A DNA stretch of 34,591 nucleotides from an uncultured Prevotellaceae bacterium (GCA_902792855.1 CADBBP010000007.1:1-34591), one strand, 5' to 3'. Numbered from the stretch's first letter, positions 26,601-34,095 are shown. Notes: generated by a model not told the origin, from the letters alone. Program-made: numbers and translations.

Positions 26601-27773
26601 CCAAGGTTGCTCGAAAGGCAGCTCGCAGCAGAGGGGAGTGACGGGTTCTGTCACGCTGAAGTCGAAAGCCCTGACATACACCACTATTTGAAGGAGAGAC
26701 AGCAAACCGTCTCAGGCGGGCATCCTGCTCTTGGCGGCACGGTGCTGCTCACGGGAGCCACGGGGTTCCTTGGCATGCATGTGTTGCATGAAATCTTGAC
26801 CTCGTGTCGGGAGAAGGTGGTGTGTCTGGTCAGGGCGGCCTCGGTGGCGGAGGCACGGAAACGCCTGGCAGATACTCATTTCCTTTATTTCGGACAGCCG
26901 TTCCCGGAGGACAGTCTCGAAAGGGTGGACGTGGTCCTTGGCGACCTGACAGACCCTGACGGACCGGCGGCTTGGCGGCAAGCAGGTGCCGCTCTCGTCA
27001 TCAATTGCGCGGCCGACGTGCGGCATTTCGCCAAGCCGGAAGAGTTGGGAAGGGTGAACACGGAGGCGGTGGGTGCCCTCGCCGCTCTTTGTCGTGACAC
27101 CAATGCCCGCTTGGTGCAGGTGTCCACACTCAGCGTCGCCGGACTTTACAACACCTCTGAAGGGGAGTGTACCTGTCTGACTGAGAGCGATTTGATGGTG
27201 GGGCAGCATTTCGCAGACCCTTATTCCTACACCAAACTGCTGGCGGAGAGGCTTGTCTTGGAAGAGATGGCTGCAGGAAGGCTCAAGGGATGTGTCGTGA
27301 GGGTGGGGCGTCTTTCGCCAAACTCAAATGATGCCGGGTGGCAGGGCATTGGGGGGCGCGACGCCCTGGCAATGTCCTTGGCATTGTACGGGCAAATGGG
27401 CGTGATGCCGGCCTCGGTGGCTTCCCTCACCATGGGCCTTCTACCCGTGGACGTGGCGGCGAGAAGCATCCTCACGCTTGCTGCGCTCGATGAAGGAGCC
27501 GCACTGTGGCATGTGGACAATCCGCAGCGTGTCAGCGTGAAGGAGATGATGGCCAAAGAAGGAAAAGAGGTGGAGGTGGTGCCCGACGAGGTGTTTCTCG
27601 ACCGCTTGGAGCATTACAAGGACGATATGTCAATGGAGCGAAGGGGCTTGCACACTGCCGCCTTCCTCTCCATCCATGGGCGTTGGCTGCCCAACACCAC
27701 AGACAGTTCCTATACCAGAACTTTCTTATCTCACCTCAACGTCCCCGATGCAAGTTTCTTCCTGAGCATATAG
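23700..27773 (+). CDS. Single-module nonribosomal peptide synthetase: condensation, adenylation, PCP, thioester reductase
   Basis: A 1357-residue cytoplasmic synthetase with all four domains apparently active. C domain (about 1-415): HHVIADG at 130-136 matches HHxxxDG. A domain (about 430-860): FTSGTTGGPKG at 565-575, NTYGPTE at 693-699, YHTGDLVWW, and NGKVDRR. PCP (about 905-970): MGGSSL with the phosphopantetheine serine at S940. Reductase (about 1010-1357): LTGATGFLG at 1017-1025, the NAD(P)H site, and Y1175-x-x-x-K1179. Starting with a C domain, it should join an acyl or aminoacyl donor to one amino acid and release the product by reduction as an aldehyde or alcohol. No partner synthetase, PPTase, or exporter lies nearby. 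ATG 23700 was chosen because the -7 element at 23674 lies inside the longer frame. The stop overlaps the convergent ptuB tail by 43 bp. Its base composition matches the left neighbours rather than the right. Confidence 0.93.
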   Translation: MNTHPLTYSQLGVLMACRRQPGSIAYQLPCAIPFPKSVDAERLARAVEMVIGHRAVLHTRLVVAPDGEPRQFSDDELHVEVRRSTMTESDVLQYVNHEFAKPFQLFGVQPLCRFEVVATEAHHWLLMDFHHVIADGMTLTQCLMGRDLPAAYEGKELEPDSTALYELAEEQRQKEVGCEYGKAKDYYCQLFQNTSFTTLPRVKPGVPMESRTVCHRMPRKETDCWCEAHQVGTNQLLMAAFCIALSKLSHQQRVAFVTLSHGRSGYRQRQAYGMFVRTMPMAVEVEGTVMDFIRSLRPLLMDGMRHAAYPYVHFCRDLHQTAAVSFAFQGPDIMEQVCVGGHVASGRQLPKDATESDLGCVVYATDKEYEWRVEAVGRSEEELQMFVRCMETCLLGMMQHPESRVGELETMGTAEREAVLALSRGERVVEDNRTVVALFHAQATRTPQAVAVTDGTEKMTYCQLDQRSSAGARWLVSKGVVPGDRVGVWAEPGCWFLTAALAIMKTGAAYVPLDPQWPETYRRGVAEEARLKETIYPDSHPEEGESDEGTFLDASTPEGIAYIIFTSGTTGGPKGVMMPHRALANLVRFIVRRWRLREGSRISCHSSLAFDASVEDLFPALTIGGTVCIMPEGVRHDLERMHRFIDDNAVTGGCYTTQLGGKVAERHHPTLDYVCLGGERMTSAPQAACRIINTYGPTEFCVNATWHELQPGRNYATIPIGRPVDNNDAYVTDQHGRLLPRGAVGELCLAGVQMAAGYWNDPDLTTRKFTRCDFTDRLVYHTGDLVWWNEEGLLEYVGRKDFMVKVNGFRVCLEEVERVAAQLPGIKEVCVAEVNLSGHSRLCAYYVAEKPLDAKALQQHMRRSCPAYMVPSVWMRLEQMPLLYNGKVDRRHLPLPASTAKPVAQVYNRRQQVICDTFARVLDVERVGLDDDFFEMGGSSLTAMSLVAALREVGCKVEYGWVFRHPTPRLLERQLAAEGSDGFCHAEVESPDIHHYLKERQQTVSGGHPALGGTVLLTGATGFLGMHVLHEILTSCREKVVCLVRAASVAEARKRLADTHFLYFGQPFPEDSLERVDVVLGDLTDPDGPAAWRQAGAALVINCAADVRHFAKPEELGRVNTEAVGALAALCRDTNARLVQVSTLSVAGLYNTSEGECTCLTESDLMVGQHFADPYSYTKLLAERLVLEEMAAGRLKGCVVRVGRLSPNSNDAGWQGIGGRDALAMSLALYGQMGVMPASVASLTMGLLPVDVAARSILTLAALDEGAALWHVDNPQRVSVKEMMAKEGKEVEVVPDEVFLDRLEHYKDDMSMERRGLHTAAFLSIHGRWLPNTTDSSYTRTFLSHLNVPDASFFLSI

Positions 27774-28405
27774 CATACCATACTGCAAAAAGGATAGTAT
27801 GCCTTGCATTCATGTCCCTTGTATGTTATAGTATGACGGCTTTCCCATACAGAAAGGATGTCTTCGACATGCTTCTTGGTCCACCTAAGGTGATTTAACT
27901 TTTCAATTACGGTAGCCCAAGTCTCTTGACGATGCTCAACCAATCGTTGATTATTCAGGTTTAGTCCATCCTTACCCAGTTCCGAATTCAATTTTTCATC
28001 AGTTGATTTTATCTTTCCTGTGGGAGTAAAACGGATGGTGCTCATCATGGCCGCACTCAAAGGAGAGATGGTCAGTTCCTTGCTGCCCTTTGCCTTGTCA
28101 CAATGATATTGTTTTTTGTCGTTTGAAATGTTTCCAGGGCAGCAGATAACCATATTGTCATAGTCCAAGTCAGAATCGTCGCCTTCTTCTCTACCCTTTT
28201 TCTGACTGCTTAGGTGTTCAATCCGATGGTTCTCTTCCTGTTGCACGTCTTGATGGGGTATCCTCCTCTCGCAATATGCACAGATATATCCCTGCTCGTC
28301 CAACAATGCATCTATCAGAAAGTCAAACGACTGGTATCGCGCACCAGGGGTCTTCCTGTAGTCTTTCCACTCTCGAGGCTCCGCCCTTTTGTCTATTTTT
28401 CTCAT
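27731..28405 (-). CDS. ptuB: Septu-type HNH endonuclease PtuB (TIGR02646-like)
   Basis: Predicted nuclease effector of a Septu anti-phage system, 224 residues. The opening (MRKIDKRAEP, then WKDYRKTPGARY) and ALLDEQGYICAYCERRI are characteristic of the PtuB/TIGR02646 family. The zinc/HNH core comprises C42 and C45, the NHRIEH segment at 59-64, and the YDNMVICCPGN stretch around residues 82-92 with N84 as the likely HNH asparagine. It starts 2 bp after the ptuA stop, so the two form one operon. The last 14 codons lie inside the 3' end of the convergent synthetase gene. Family PtuB nucleases degrade DNA when PtuA senses infection. The same HNH family also occurs in retron defence systems such as Eco7, but no reverse transcriptase is present here. 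Confidence 0.87.
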   Translation of the reverse strand: MRKIDKRAEPREWKDYRKTPGARYQSFDFLIDALLDEQGYICAYCERRIPHQDVQQEENHRIEHLSSQKKGREEGDDSDLDYDNMVICCPGNISNDKKQYHCDKAKGSKELTISPLSAAMMSTIRFTPTGKIKSTDEKLNSELGKDGLNLNNQRLVEHRQETWATVIEKLNHLRWTKKHVEDILSVWESRHTITYKGHECKAYYPFCSMVCYMLRKKLASGTLR

Positions 28406-28407
28406 GA

Positions 28408-29688
28408 CTAAACCTCATAAAATGACATCAGTGTTCTTGCTCTCGTTATCTCTGGAAGTCGATCCGAAAAACGGTCTTCCAATATCGACAACATAGCTTT
28501 GGCCTCTTCGATTTTCTCTTCATCCACCAGTTTGAAAAGTTCGTCCAATTGTCGCTGTACGTCAATATCCTTATCAGCCTGATGAAGATAGAACTGAATG
28601 ATGCTGCTGGCATCCAACCCGTATGTGCTAACCGCCTCTGCAAGATAGTTGCCTTCTTGATAGTCTAGCCTATAAACCACATTATTCTCATTATCCTCCA
28701 CACTTGTCATTATCATCGGGGCGTGAGTGGAAATGATAAACTGCACCCTTGGGAATGTTTGTCGCAAAGCCTTGATTACTTTTGCCTGTAGTGAAGGATG
28801 CAAGTGGTCATCTATCTCGTCAATACATACCACACCCTCTGTCAGTTCACAAGCATCGATGCCATATAACGGACGGTTCATAACACTGCATCTGAAAGCC
28901 AAGTCCATCACGGTATTCACCAGTCTCAAATAACCATCTGAAAGGTCTTCAAACCGCACTTCTCTTCCGTCGGTGAAAATAAAATACACATATCCCTGCT
29001 TAGGTCTGATGTCCACATCGCGGATGATGCCGCAACCGTCCTCTCCTAAAGCTTTTTTCAAGGCATTCATCACTACTTCCAGTTCTTTTTCACCCTTCCC
29101 ACCTTCTTTCAGCACCAACATTCTATTTATCCAATGCTTGGCAAGGAAGCCACCCTTCAGACAGAAATAATAACCAAAGGAGGGGGGCAGGTAATAGTCC
29201 TTGAAGGCTTTTCCTTTTACTTTGCCCTCTTTGGAGTGAATATCATCTGTTGCAAAAAAAGCTAATAGAGGGAGAGGGGTACTACGATGATTGCCGTCTT
29301 CTTCAGCCACGCGATTATAAAGTTCCTTGTTCTGCCAGATAAACTCTCTTGCGTTCTTATAAGATGTATTGGCTTTCTTAGTTTCTCTGATGATAGATAC
29401 TCTTTCACTGTGCCCTTCTGTAGAGAACAAAATCTCAGCCGGGCGTGTCAGGCTTTTCGACTCGTTAGCCACGGTATGATTAAAGTCATCCAAAGTAATA
29501 CCAGCACTCGAAGTGTTTTCATCGCTGAAACCCTTGAAAAATGCATTGAGTGCCAATACAACTCCCCGAATCACAGAAGTCTTACCGCTGCCGTTGTCAC
29601 CAATCAGTAGATTTACACCACGCCTAAAATCAAGGCAGTAATCAGAGAAACATCTGAAACCTTTGAACTCTATTTTTGTCAGTATCAT
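28408..29688 (-). CDS. ptuA: Septu-type AAA/ABC-like ATPase PtuA
   Basis: ATPase partner of PtuB, 426 residues from the ATG at 29688, which is preceded by GGAGAT, a good ribosome-binding site. Walker A is GDNGSGKTS at 30-38. An ABC-type signature-like stretch, FEDLSDGYLRLVNT, lies near residue 246. Walker B is VVCIDEIDDHLHPSLQ near 290, and the switch histidine is in FIISTHAPMI near 322. This arrangement is typical of the AAA_21/OLD-like ATPases in Septu and related systems. A TTG start at 29742 would add 18 residues but overlaps the promoter, so it was rejected. Base composition of the pair is visibly more AT-rich than the synthetase and SusCD genes, in line with horizontal acquisition. Confidence 0.87.
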   Translation of the reverse strand: MILTKIEFKGFRCFSDYCLDFRRGVNLLIGDNGSGKTSVIRGVVLALNAFFKGFSDENTSSAGITLDDFNHTVANESKSLTRPAEILFSTEGHSERVSIIRETKKANTSYKNAREFIWQNKELYNRVAEEDGNHRSTPLPLLAFFATDDIHSKEGKVKGKAFKDYYLPPSFGYYFCLKGGFLAKHWINRMLVLKEGGKGEKELEVVMNALKKALGEDGCGIIRDVDIRPKQGYVYFIFTDGREVRFEDLSDGYLRLVNTVMDLAFRCSVMNRPLYGIDACELTEGVVCIDEIDDHLHPSLQAKVIKALRQTFPRVQFIISTHAPMIMTSVEDNENNVVYRLDYQEGNYLAEAVSTYGLDASSIIQFYLHQADKDIDVQRQLDELFKLVDEEKIEEAKAMLSILEDRFSDRLPEITRARTLMSFYEV

Positions 29689-29730
29689 ATCTCCGTTATT
29701 TGAAAAACTATGTTTCTTACTCTTATGCTG

Positions 29731-29738
29731 CAAAATTA
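29731..29738 (-). promoter_or_regulatory. -7 element of the ptuAB promoter
   Basis: Minus-strand TAATTTTG followed by CAGC is an exact TAnnTTTG match and is the same 12-mer as at the FAS1-SusCD promoter. It would give a leader of about 36 nt before the ptuA ATG at 29688. No convincing -33 element was found. Confidence 0.65.
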
Positions 29739-29902
29739 GCAAATTTCTCCCAATTAAATTGTACTTTTTGTTTGTTTTTCAATTTTTTACACATTATTTC
29801 TAATCAAGTAGCCTAATCCGTCATCCTGAAAATAGTTTATACATCATCAGCAATTTCGTTGCATAAAGAGAAATGTAAAAATTTTGAGGATAAGAAGATA
29901 GT

Positions 29903-29921
29903 CGCTATTCGCTATTCGCTA
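29903..29921. repeat. Short 7-bp tandem repeat CGCTATT
   Basis: CGCTATT occurs twice and is followed by CGCTA, in tandem, between the ptuA promoter and the 174-bp inverted-repeat element. Between 29743 and 29902 only AT-rich sequence without a recognisable gene was seen. Confidence 0.7.
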
Positions 29922-29926
29922 AAAAG

Positions 29927-30100
29927 AATGATTACCCGCATATTTCCTAAAAGGTGTCCTCAATACCTATCGAGTTGCCTAACGCCAAGAACCAGCATCC
30001 ATACTGGCCTTTTGGCGTTAGGAATTACATGAAGTAATTCCCTACTTGTGCACTGACCTCTTGGCGCTGAGGCGTTTACGGAAATATGCGGATAATGATT
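29927..30100. repeat. 174-bp element with nested inverted repeats (MITE, structured RNA or terminator)
   Basis: The ends 29927-29947 and 30080-30100 are inverted repeats matching at 19 of 21 positions, with the core CCGCATATTTCC. Inside are a perfect 11-bp stem (29978-29988 with 30012-30022; CCTAACGCCAA), a perfect 8-bp stem with 5-nt loop (30021-30028 with 30034-30041; GGAATTAC) and a 4-bp stem (30057-30060 with 30069-30072). TTGGCG appears twice and can pair alternatively with CGCCAA at 29983. The element is noncoding on both strands. It lies upstream of ptuA and downstream of the Cbp1-like gene. Its nature is not known. Confidence 0.75.
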
Positions 30101-30120
30101 GTTTTATTTTTTCAATTTGA

Positions 30121-30169
30121 AAATATTAATTTTTAATATTTCATTTTTCATTTTTAATTTTTAATTTTT
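30121..30169. repeat. AT-rich palindrome and 7-bp tandem repeat
   Basis: AAATATTAA and TTAATATTT form a 9-bp palindrome around TTT (30121-30141). It is followed by four 7-bp units, CATTTTT twice and AATTTTT twice (30142-30169). The block begins 5 bp beyond the stop codon of the Cbp1-like gene. It may help end that transcript, but it lacks a GC-rich stem. Confidence 0.6.
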
Positions 30170-30173
30170 CCCC

Positions 30174-31082
30174 CTATTCCGCTTGGATGACCAGGTAGTT
30201 GGAGATGCTCCAGAAGGCGGCGGGGTCGTTGATGGTCAGCCTGTATCCTGCAGCGTCTTGGATGAGCGAGTAGGAGGAAGTTGGTGCGGGTGAGATGAGG
30301 GTTACCTTCTTTCCGGGTATGTTCAGGCCTTTGAAGTTGCGAATGTCCACTTGCTTGAATCTTCCTGTTGGCAGGTTGCTGAGATTGGTCTTGCTCTTCT
30401 TGAACAGGTTCCCTCCTGATTTGATGCCCAAGTCCTTGAGTTCTTTCTTTGATGCCACGAGGTAGTATCCTTCGTTCAGCATCTTGTCCTGAGCCGTCAA
30501 CGTCTTTTCCTGTGAAGAAATGACCTCTTGCTGTGAGGAGATTTGCGAGCGCTGGTTCTCGTTGATGGTGTTGAGTGATGCGACATCCTCTTTGAGTGCA
30601 ATGACGTTTTGGTTGCTTTCATTGAGTTGAGCCCTGAGGTCTTGTATTTCCTTGTCTTTCAGTTCGATTTGTGATTTCATCAGCTTGATGACATTTTTCA
30701 GGTTCGCTGTCTCTGCATTGTTGTCATCCAGCATTTCTTCCAGTTCGGCAATTCTTTCCTTTTGTCTCTTGAGCAGGTTTTCAAAGGTTCTGATGTTGCC
30801 TTTGATACGTTCGCGGTAATTCCCTGTCTCACTTCTATCCGTGTTGGTGAGTGTAAGGGCGTTCTCCTGGATGTTGATGCTGTCCATCATCATGGAGATT
30901 TCTCCAAGGGTCTTGTTGACCTCGCTGATGGTGTTGGCCTGGCTGTTGGACAACTCAGCCAAGGAGTCGCGCTCTCTCAGCAGTTGGTCTTGTTCACCTT
31001 GTTTTCCCTCGTTGCATGCGGTCATCATTGTGCCTGCCATGACGGCAGCCAATGCCATTTTGAAGATTTTTTTTACTTTCAT
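30174..31082 (-). CDS. Cbp1-like coiled-coil lipoprotein (putative collagen-binding adhesin family)
   Basis: Lipoprotein of 302 residues. The ATG at 31082 gives a short signal peptide with lipobox MTAC (cysteine at residue 23); an in-frame extension to 31220 would hide it. From about residue 30 to 215 the chain is a long charged heptad-rich coiled coil (for example RQKERIAELEEMLDDNN and LKDKEIQDLRAQLNESN). The C-terminal 90 residues form a small globular domain: YYLVASKKELKDLGI, then FKQVDIRNFKG, SPAPTSSYSL, and FWSISNYLVIQ. This pattern recalls the Bacteroidetes family annotated as Cbp1 collagen-binding adhesin; real ligand binding is unproven. It is transcribed alone, divergently from the patatin gene. 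Confidence 0.75.
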   Translation of the reverse strand: MKVKKIFKMALAAVMAGTMMTACNEGKQGEQDQLLRERDSLAELSNSQANTISEVNKTLGEISMMMDSINIQENALTLTNTDRSETGNYRERIKGNIRTFENLLKRQKERIAELEEMLDDNNAETANLKNVIKLMKSQIELKDKEIQDLRAQLNESNQNVIALKEDVASLNTINENQRSQISSQQEVISSQEKTLTAQDKMLNEGYYLVASKKELKDLGIKSGGNLFKKSKTNLSNLPTGRFKQVDIRNFKGLNIPGKKVTLISPAPTSSYSLIQDAAGYRLTINDPAAFWSISNYLVIQAE

Positions 31083-31186
31083 AATGTATGTTTTTTGATT
31101 TTCTTTGCTCGTGTCTGTTGCCCTTGTTGCTGTTCTGTCCGAAGTTGCCAGACAGTCCGTTAGGGTGCAGGGCACGTTTGCGCGTG

Positions 31187-31194
31187 CAAAAGTA
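31187..31194 (-). promoter_or_regulatory. Promoter of the Cbp1-like lipoprotein gene
   Basis: Minus-strand TACTTTTG followed by C is an exact TAnnTTTG -7 element, with GTTG (three of four matches to TTTG) 20 bp upstream at the -33 position. The leader would be about 100 nt long. This is the best -33/-7 pair in the window. Confidence 0.65.
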
Positions 31195-31301
31195 ATGAAA
31201 AAATCTGATTTTGTCAACAATGAGTGAATTTTTTGGCCGATGAAACGGTGTATATGATGATAAATTTGTCATATATGCATCCATGTATCGATTTTTTTTA
31301 C

Positions 31302-31309
31302 TACCTTTG
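31302..31309 (+). promoter_or_regulatory. -7 element of the patatin gene promoter
   Basis: TACCTTTG is an exact TAnnTTTG match ending 28 bp before the ATG at 31338, so the leader would be about 20 nt. No TTTG was found at the usual -33 distance. It lies about 110 bp from the divergent promoter of the lipoprotein gene. Confidence 0.6.
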
Positions 31310-31337
31310 TCATATCGATTATGAAAAATGAGGCGCT

Positions 31338-33575
31338 ATGAAAAGAATAATGTTGATGATAGTGGCTGCACTATGTCTCTTCATGACTGTTGCGGCACAG
31401 GAGGAAGGCCGGAAGAAAGTGGGTGTCGTGCTCAGTGGCGGCGGAGCCAAGGGCATGGCGCACATAGGTGTGTTGAAGGTATTGGAGAAGGCCGGCATCC
31501 CGGTGGACATCATCACCGGTACCAGTATGGGAAGCATTGTCGGGGGACTGTATGCCACCGGCATCGACGCCACAACCCTCGACTCCCTCGTCCGTCGGCA
31601 GGACTGGAGCTTCATCCTTTCAGACAAGGAGGACCTCAAGCACCAAAGCCTCAAGGAGCGTGAGAAGCAAAACACATACATCCTGTCAAAAAGCTTCAGG
31701 TACAAGGGGAAGGGCTCGTCGGAAGGAGGAGGCCTTATTGGTGGTAAGAACCTCGACGTGCTGTTCACCAACCTTCTCGGGGAGTACTCCGACAGCATCG
31801 ATTTCAACCAGCTGCCCATTCCTTTTGCGTGCGTGGCCACCAACATCGTTGACAACACGGAACATGTCTTTCACCGTGGGAGGCTGAAGGGGGCCATGCG
31901 TGCCAGCATGGCCATCCCCGGTGTCTTTTCTCCCGTTAGGTTGGGTGGCATGGTGCTGGTGGATGGCGGCTTGCGCAACAACTTCCCCGTGGACGTCGCA
32001 AAGGAGATGGGGGCGGACTACGTCATTGGCGTCACCGTGCAAGCGGATGACCGCAAGGCCGACGAGCTGCGCTCAACGGGAAACATCCTCATGCAAATCG
32101 TGGACGTCAACTGCAAGAACAAATATGAGGAGAACCTACGTCTCACCGACATCCCCATCCGCGTGGACGTTCACGGCTACGGCTCAGCCAGCTTCAACGC
32201 CGCCGCCATCGACACGCTCATTCGAAGGGGTGAGGAGGCTGCCATGAAACACTGGGACGAAATCGTGGCTTTGAGGGATAGCTTAGGGTTGACCCAGGAG
32301 AAAACCCAAAACTTGCCAAGAAGTTACGAGTTAAGAATGCCACTTCCCAACAACCATCAGCACAAGATTATGAGTTTCCGCTTCCGCAACATGACCGAGA
32401 ACGACGAGAAATTCATTCGTGCCAAATTCAACCTCAAGGAAGGGATGACCATCGACGACAACAAGGCCAACCTCATCACCACATCCATCAGAATGGACTT
32501 GTTCTACAAGCAGGCCATCTTCCGCTTCGAGAGACTCGAGGGCGACAAAGACCATGGCGAGAACTTGCTTTTCATTGCAGGGGAGAAAAGTACCAACGAT
32601 GTGAACTTAGGCATACGCTTCGACAACGAGGAGACCGTGGCATTGCAGGTGAACTCCCATTTCCCCTTGCGTGCGGAATTGCCCCTCGACCTCGACATGA
32701 CCGTCCGCCTTGGCAAGAGAAACATGGGGCGGTTGGACCTCACCTTCAAGCCAAGGTATTTTTTCAGGCACTCCGTGTCGTATGTCTTCCGTCGCAACGA
32801 CATTGATGTATATGAGAAAGGCAACAAGGCCTACAACCTCACCTATTCGCAGCACACTGCGTCGTTCACCGTCATAGACTTCGACGTGAGGAATTTCAAC
32901 ATCTGCATCGGTCCGCAGTGGGACTACTACCACCTCAGCGCATTGTTGGTGAACCAGTCGAAGTTGGGGATTGAGAAGCCGGTGAAAGACGACCACTACT
33001 TCAACTATTGCGCCCAAGTGATGTACAACAGCGAAAACGACTGGCATTTCCCCACCAAGGGTGCGAAGTTTGTGGGAAAGTTTGCCTATCACACCGACAA
33101 CTTCCTTAAGATGGACGACAAGGTGGGGCCTCGCGAGGTGGCTGCCATGTGGAGGATGTCGTTCCCTCTCAACAAGGTTCTCACACTCCAACCCTTGTTG
33201 TATGGCAGGATTATCGACGGCCCGTCGCTGCCTATCTTCCTGCGCAACGCCCTGGGAGGGGAGTGGTTCGGGCATTATGTGGAGCACCAGTCGCCTTTCC
33301 CCGGCGTGAGGCACATCGAACTCATCGGGGACAAGTTTCTCGCGGCCCAGGTGCAGGCGCAGATGCACCTTTCAAAGAACAACATCATGCTCTTCCGTCT
33401 TGCCGCAGCGCAACAGGCTGACGAATTCGACCACATGCTCAAGAGCCACCTGCTCTTCGGGACAAGCCTCAGCTACTTTTACAACACCATGTTCGGCCCT
33501 ATCGGCGCAGTCTTGGGATACAGCAACAAGAGCAAGGACGTGTACATCTTTGTCAATTTCGGCTTTGCCTTCTAA
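31338..33575 (+). CDS. Patatin-like phospholipase with C-terminal BamA-like barrel (type Vd/PlpD-like)
   Basis: Predicted lipase at the outer membrane, 745 residues. The signal peptide ends in VAAQ (residue 21). The patatin domain (about 27-310) has the oxyanion motif SGGGAKG at 33-39, the nucleophile elbow GTSMG with S63, and VDGGL with D209, so the Ser-Asp dyad is intact. After a linker, a POTRA-like segment (about 340-420) leads into a beta-barrel region of the bacterial surface antigen type (about 430-745), ending in FVNFGFAF with the terminal phenylalanine usual for outer-membrane barrels. The order patatin-POTRA-barrel fits type Vd autotransporters such as PlpD; in Bacteroidetes these are common, and whether the lipase is exposed outside or in the periplasm is not known. 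Monocistronic. Confidence 0.9.
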   Translation: MKRIMLMIVAALCLFMTVAAQEEGRKKVGVVLSGGGAKGMAHIGVLKVLEKAGIPVDIITGTSMGSIVGGLYATGIDATTLDSLVRRQDWSFILSDKEDLKHQSLKEREKQNTYILSKSFRYKGKGSSEGGGLIGGKNLDVLFTNLLGEYSDSIDFNQLPIPFACVATNIVDNTEHVFHRGRLKGAMRASMAIPGVFSPVRLGGMVLVDGGLRNNFPVDVAKEMGADYVIGVTVQADDRKADELRSTGNILMQIVDVNCKNKYEENLRLTDIPIRVDVHGYGSASFNAAAIDTLIRRGEEAAMKHWDEIVALRDSLGLTQEKTQNLPRSYELRMPLPNNHQHKIMSFRFRNMTENDEKFIRAKFNLKEGMTIDDNKANLITTSIRMDLFYKQAIFRFERLEGDKDHGENLLFIAGEKSTNDVNLGIRFDNEETVALQVNSHFPLRAELPLDLDMTVRLGKRNMGRLDLTFKPRYFFRHSVSYVFRRNDIDVYEKGNKAYNLTYSQHTASFTVIDFDVRNFNICIGPQWDYYHLSALLVNQSKLGIEKPVKDDHYFNYCAQVMYNSENDWHFPTKGAKFVGKFAYHTDNFLKMDDKVGPREVAAMWRMSFPLNKVLTLQPLLYGRIIDGPSLPIFLRNALGGEWFGHYVEHQSPFPGVRHIELIGDKFLAAQVQAQMHLSKNNIMLFRLAAAQQADEFDHMLKSHLLFGTSLSYFYNTMFGPIGAVLGYSNKSKDVYIFVNFGFAF

Positions 33576-33645
33576 GAAAAAAAGGAATTATTTTTAACAT
33601 ATAATTACCATGTAATTACCCATATAATGATCCACAAATCTCGGC

Positions 33646-33936
33646 GTGGGGTCATGGACCGCTCCCTGTATCCTTGCCTATCCCGTTGGTTTCGCACCCG
33701 AGCAGACCGATACCGGCGACGGATGGTATCTGTGGAAGAGCGGATTCTTCAAGCCGTACCCGATGGGTGACGTGAACCACGACAACTTGGTGTCCATCGT
33801 CGATGTGACGCTCATCGTGGACTATATACTTTCCATACATCCTTCCAATTTTTTCATCGAAAGTGCCGACGTAGTGCCCGATGGCATCATCTCCATAGCA
33901 GATGTCACCGCCATCGTGGACATCGTGCTGAAGTAG
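33646..33936 (+). pseudogene. Dockerin-type I domain remnant without a proper start
   Basis: The frame opens at a stop at 33628 and contains no ATG before residue 40; only a GTG at 33646 is available and no signal peptide is encoded. The C-terminal 57 residues form a dockerin-like pair: GDVNHDNLVSIVDVTLIVD and SADVVPDGIISIADVTAIVD, with the spaced acidic residues of calcium-binding F-hand loops (the second loop has V in place of N at position 3). Such pairs normally end a long secreted protein in Bacteroidales. This looks like the tail of one that lost its front by deletion. It could still be a short gene, but that is less likely. Confidence 0.65.
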
Positions 33937-34095
33937 AAATCATTTGCAACTTTTTGAGGCGGAGAAACACTTTGTGAGGGTCTCTGCCTCAAATAATTTA
34001 TGGTCAAGAACACACCTTAAATACGTTTTTGTTGGCTTGTTGTTTTTTATTGTGTGATTTTTGTTGTTGTTGGCTAAAAAGTCGAGGAAAACTAT

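Noticed and set aside
24477-26705. Minus-strand open frame of 742 codons inside the NRPS gene
   Set aside because: It lies opposite the C, A and PCP domains and has a shadow-like composition without a recognisable motif.
29743-30173. Possible retron with reverse transcriptase near ptuAB
   Set aside because: No reading frame with a reverse-transcriptase motif exists in the gap or nearby; only the structured element is present.
31083-31220. Forty-six-residue N-terminal extension of the Cbp1-like lipoprotein
   Set aside because: It covers the promoter at 31187-31194 and would bury the lipoprotein signal peptide.
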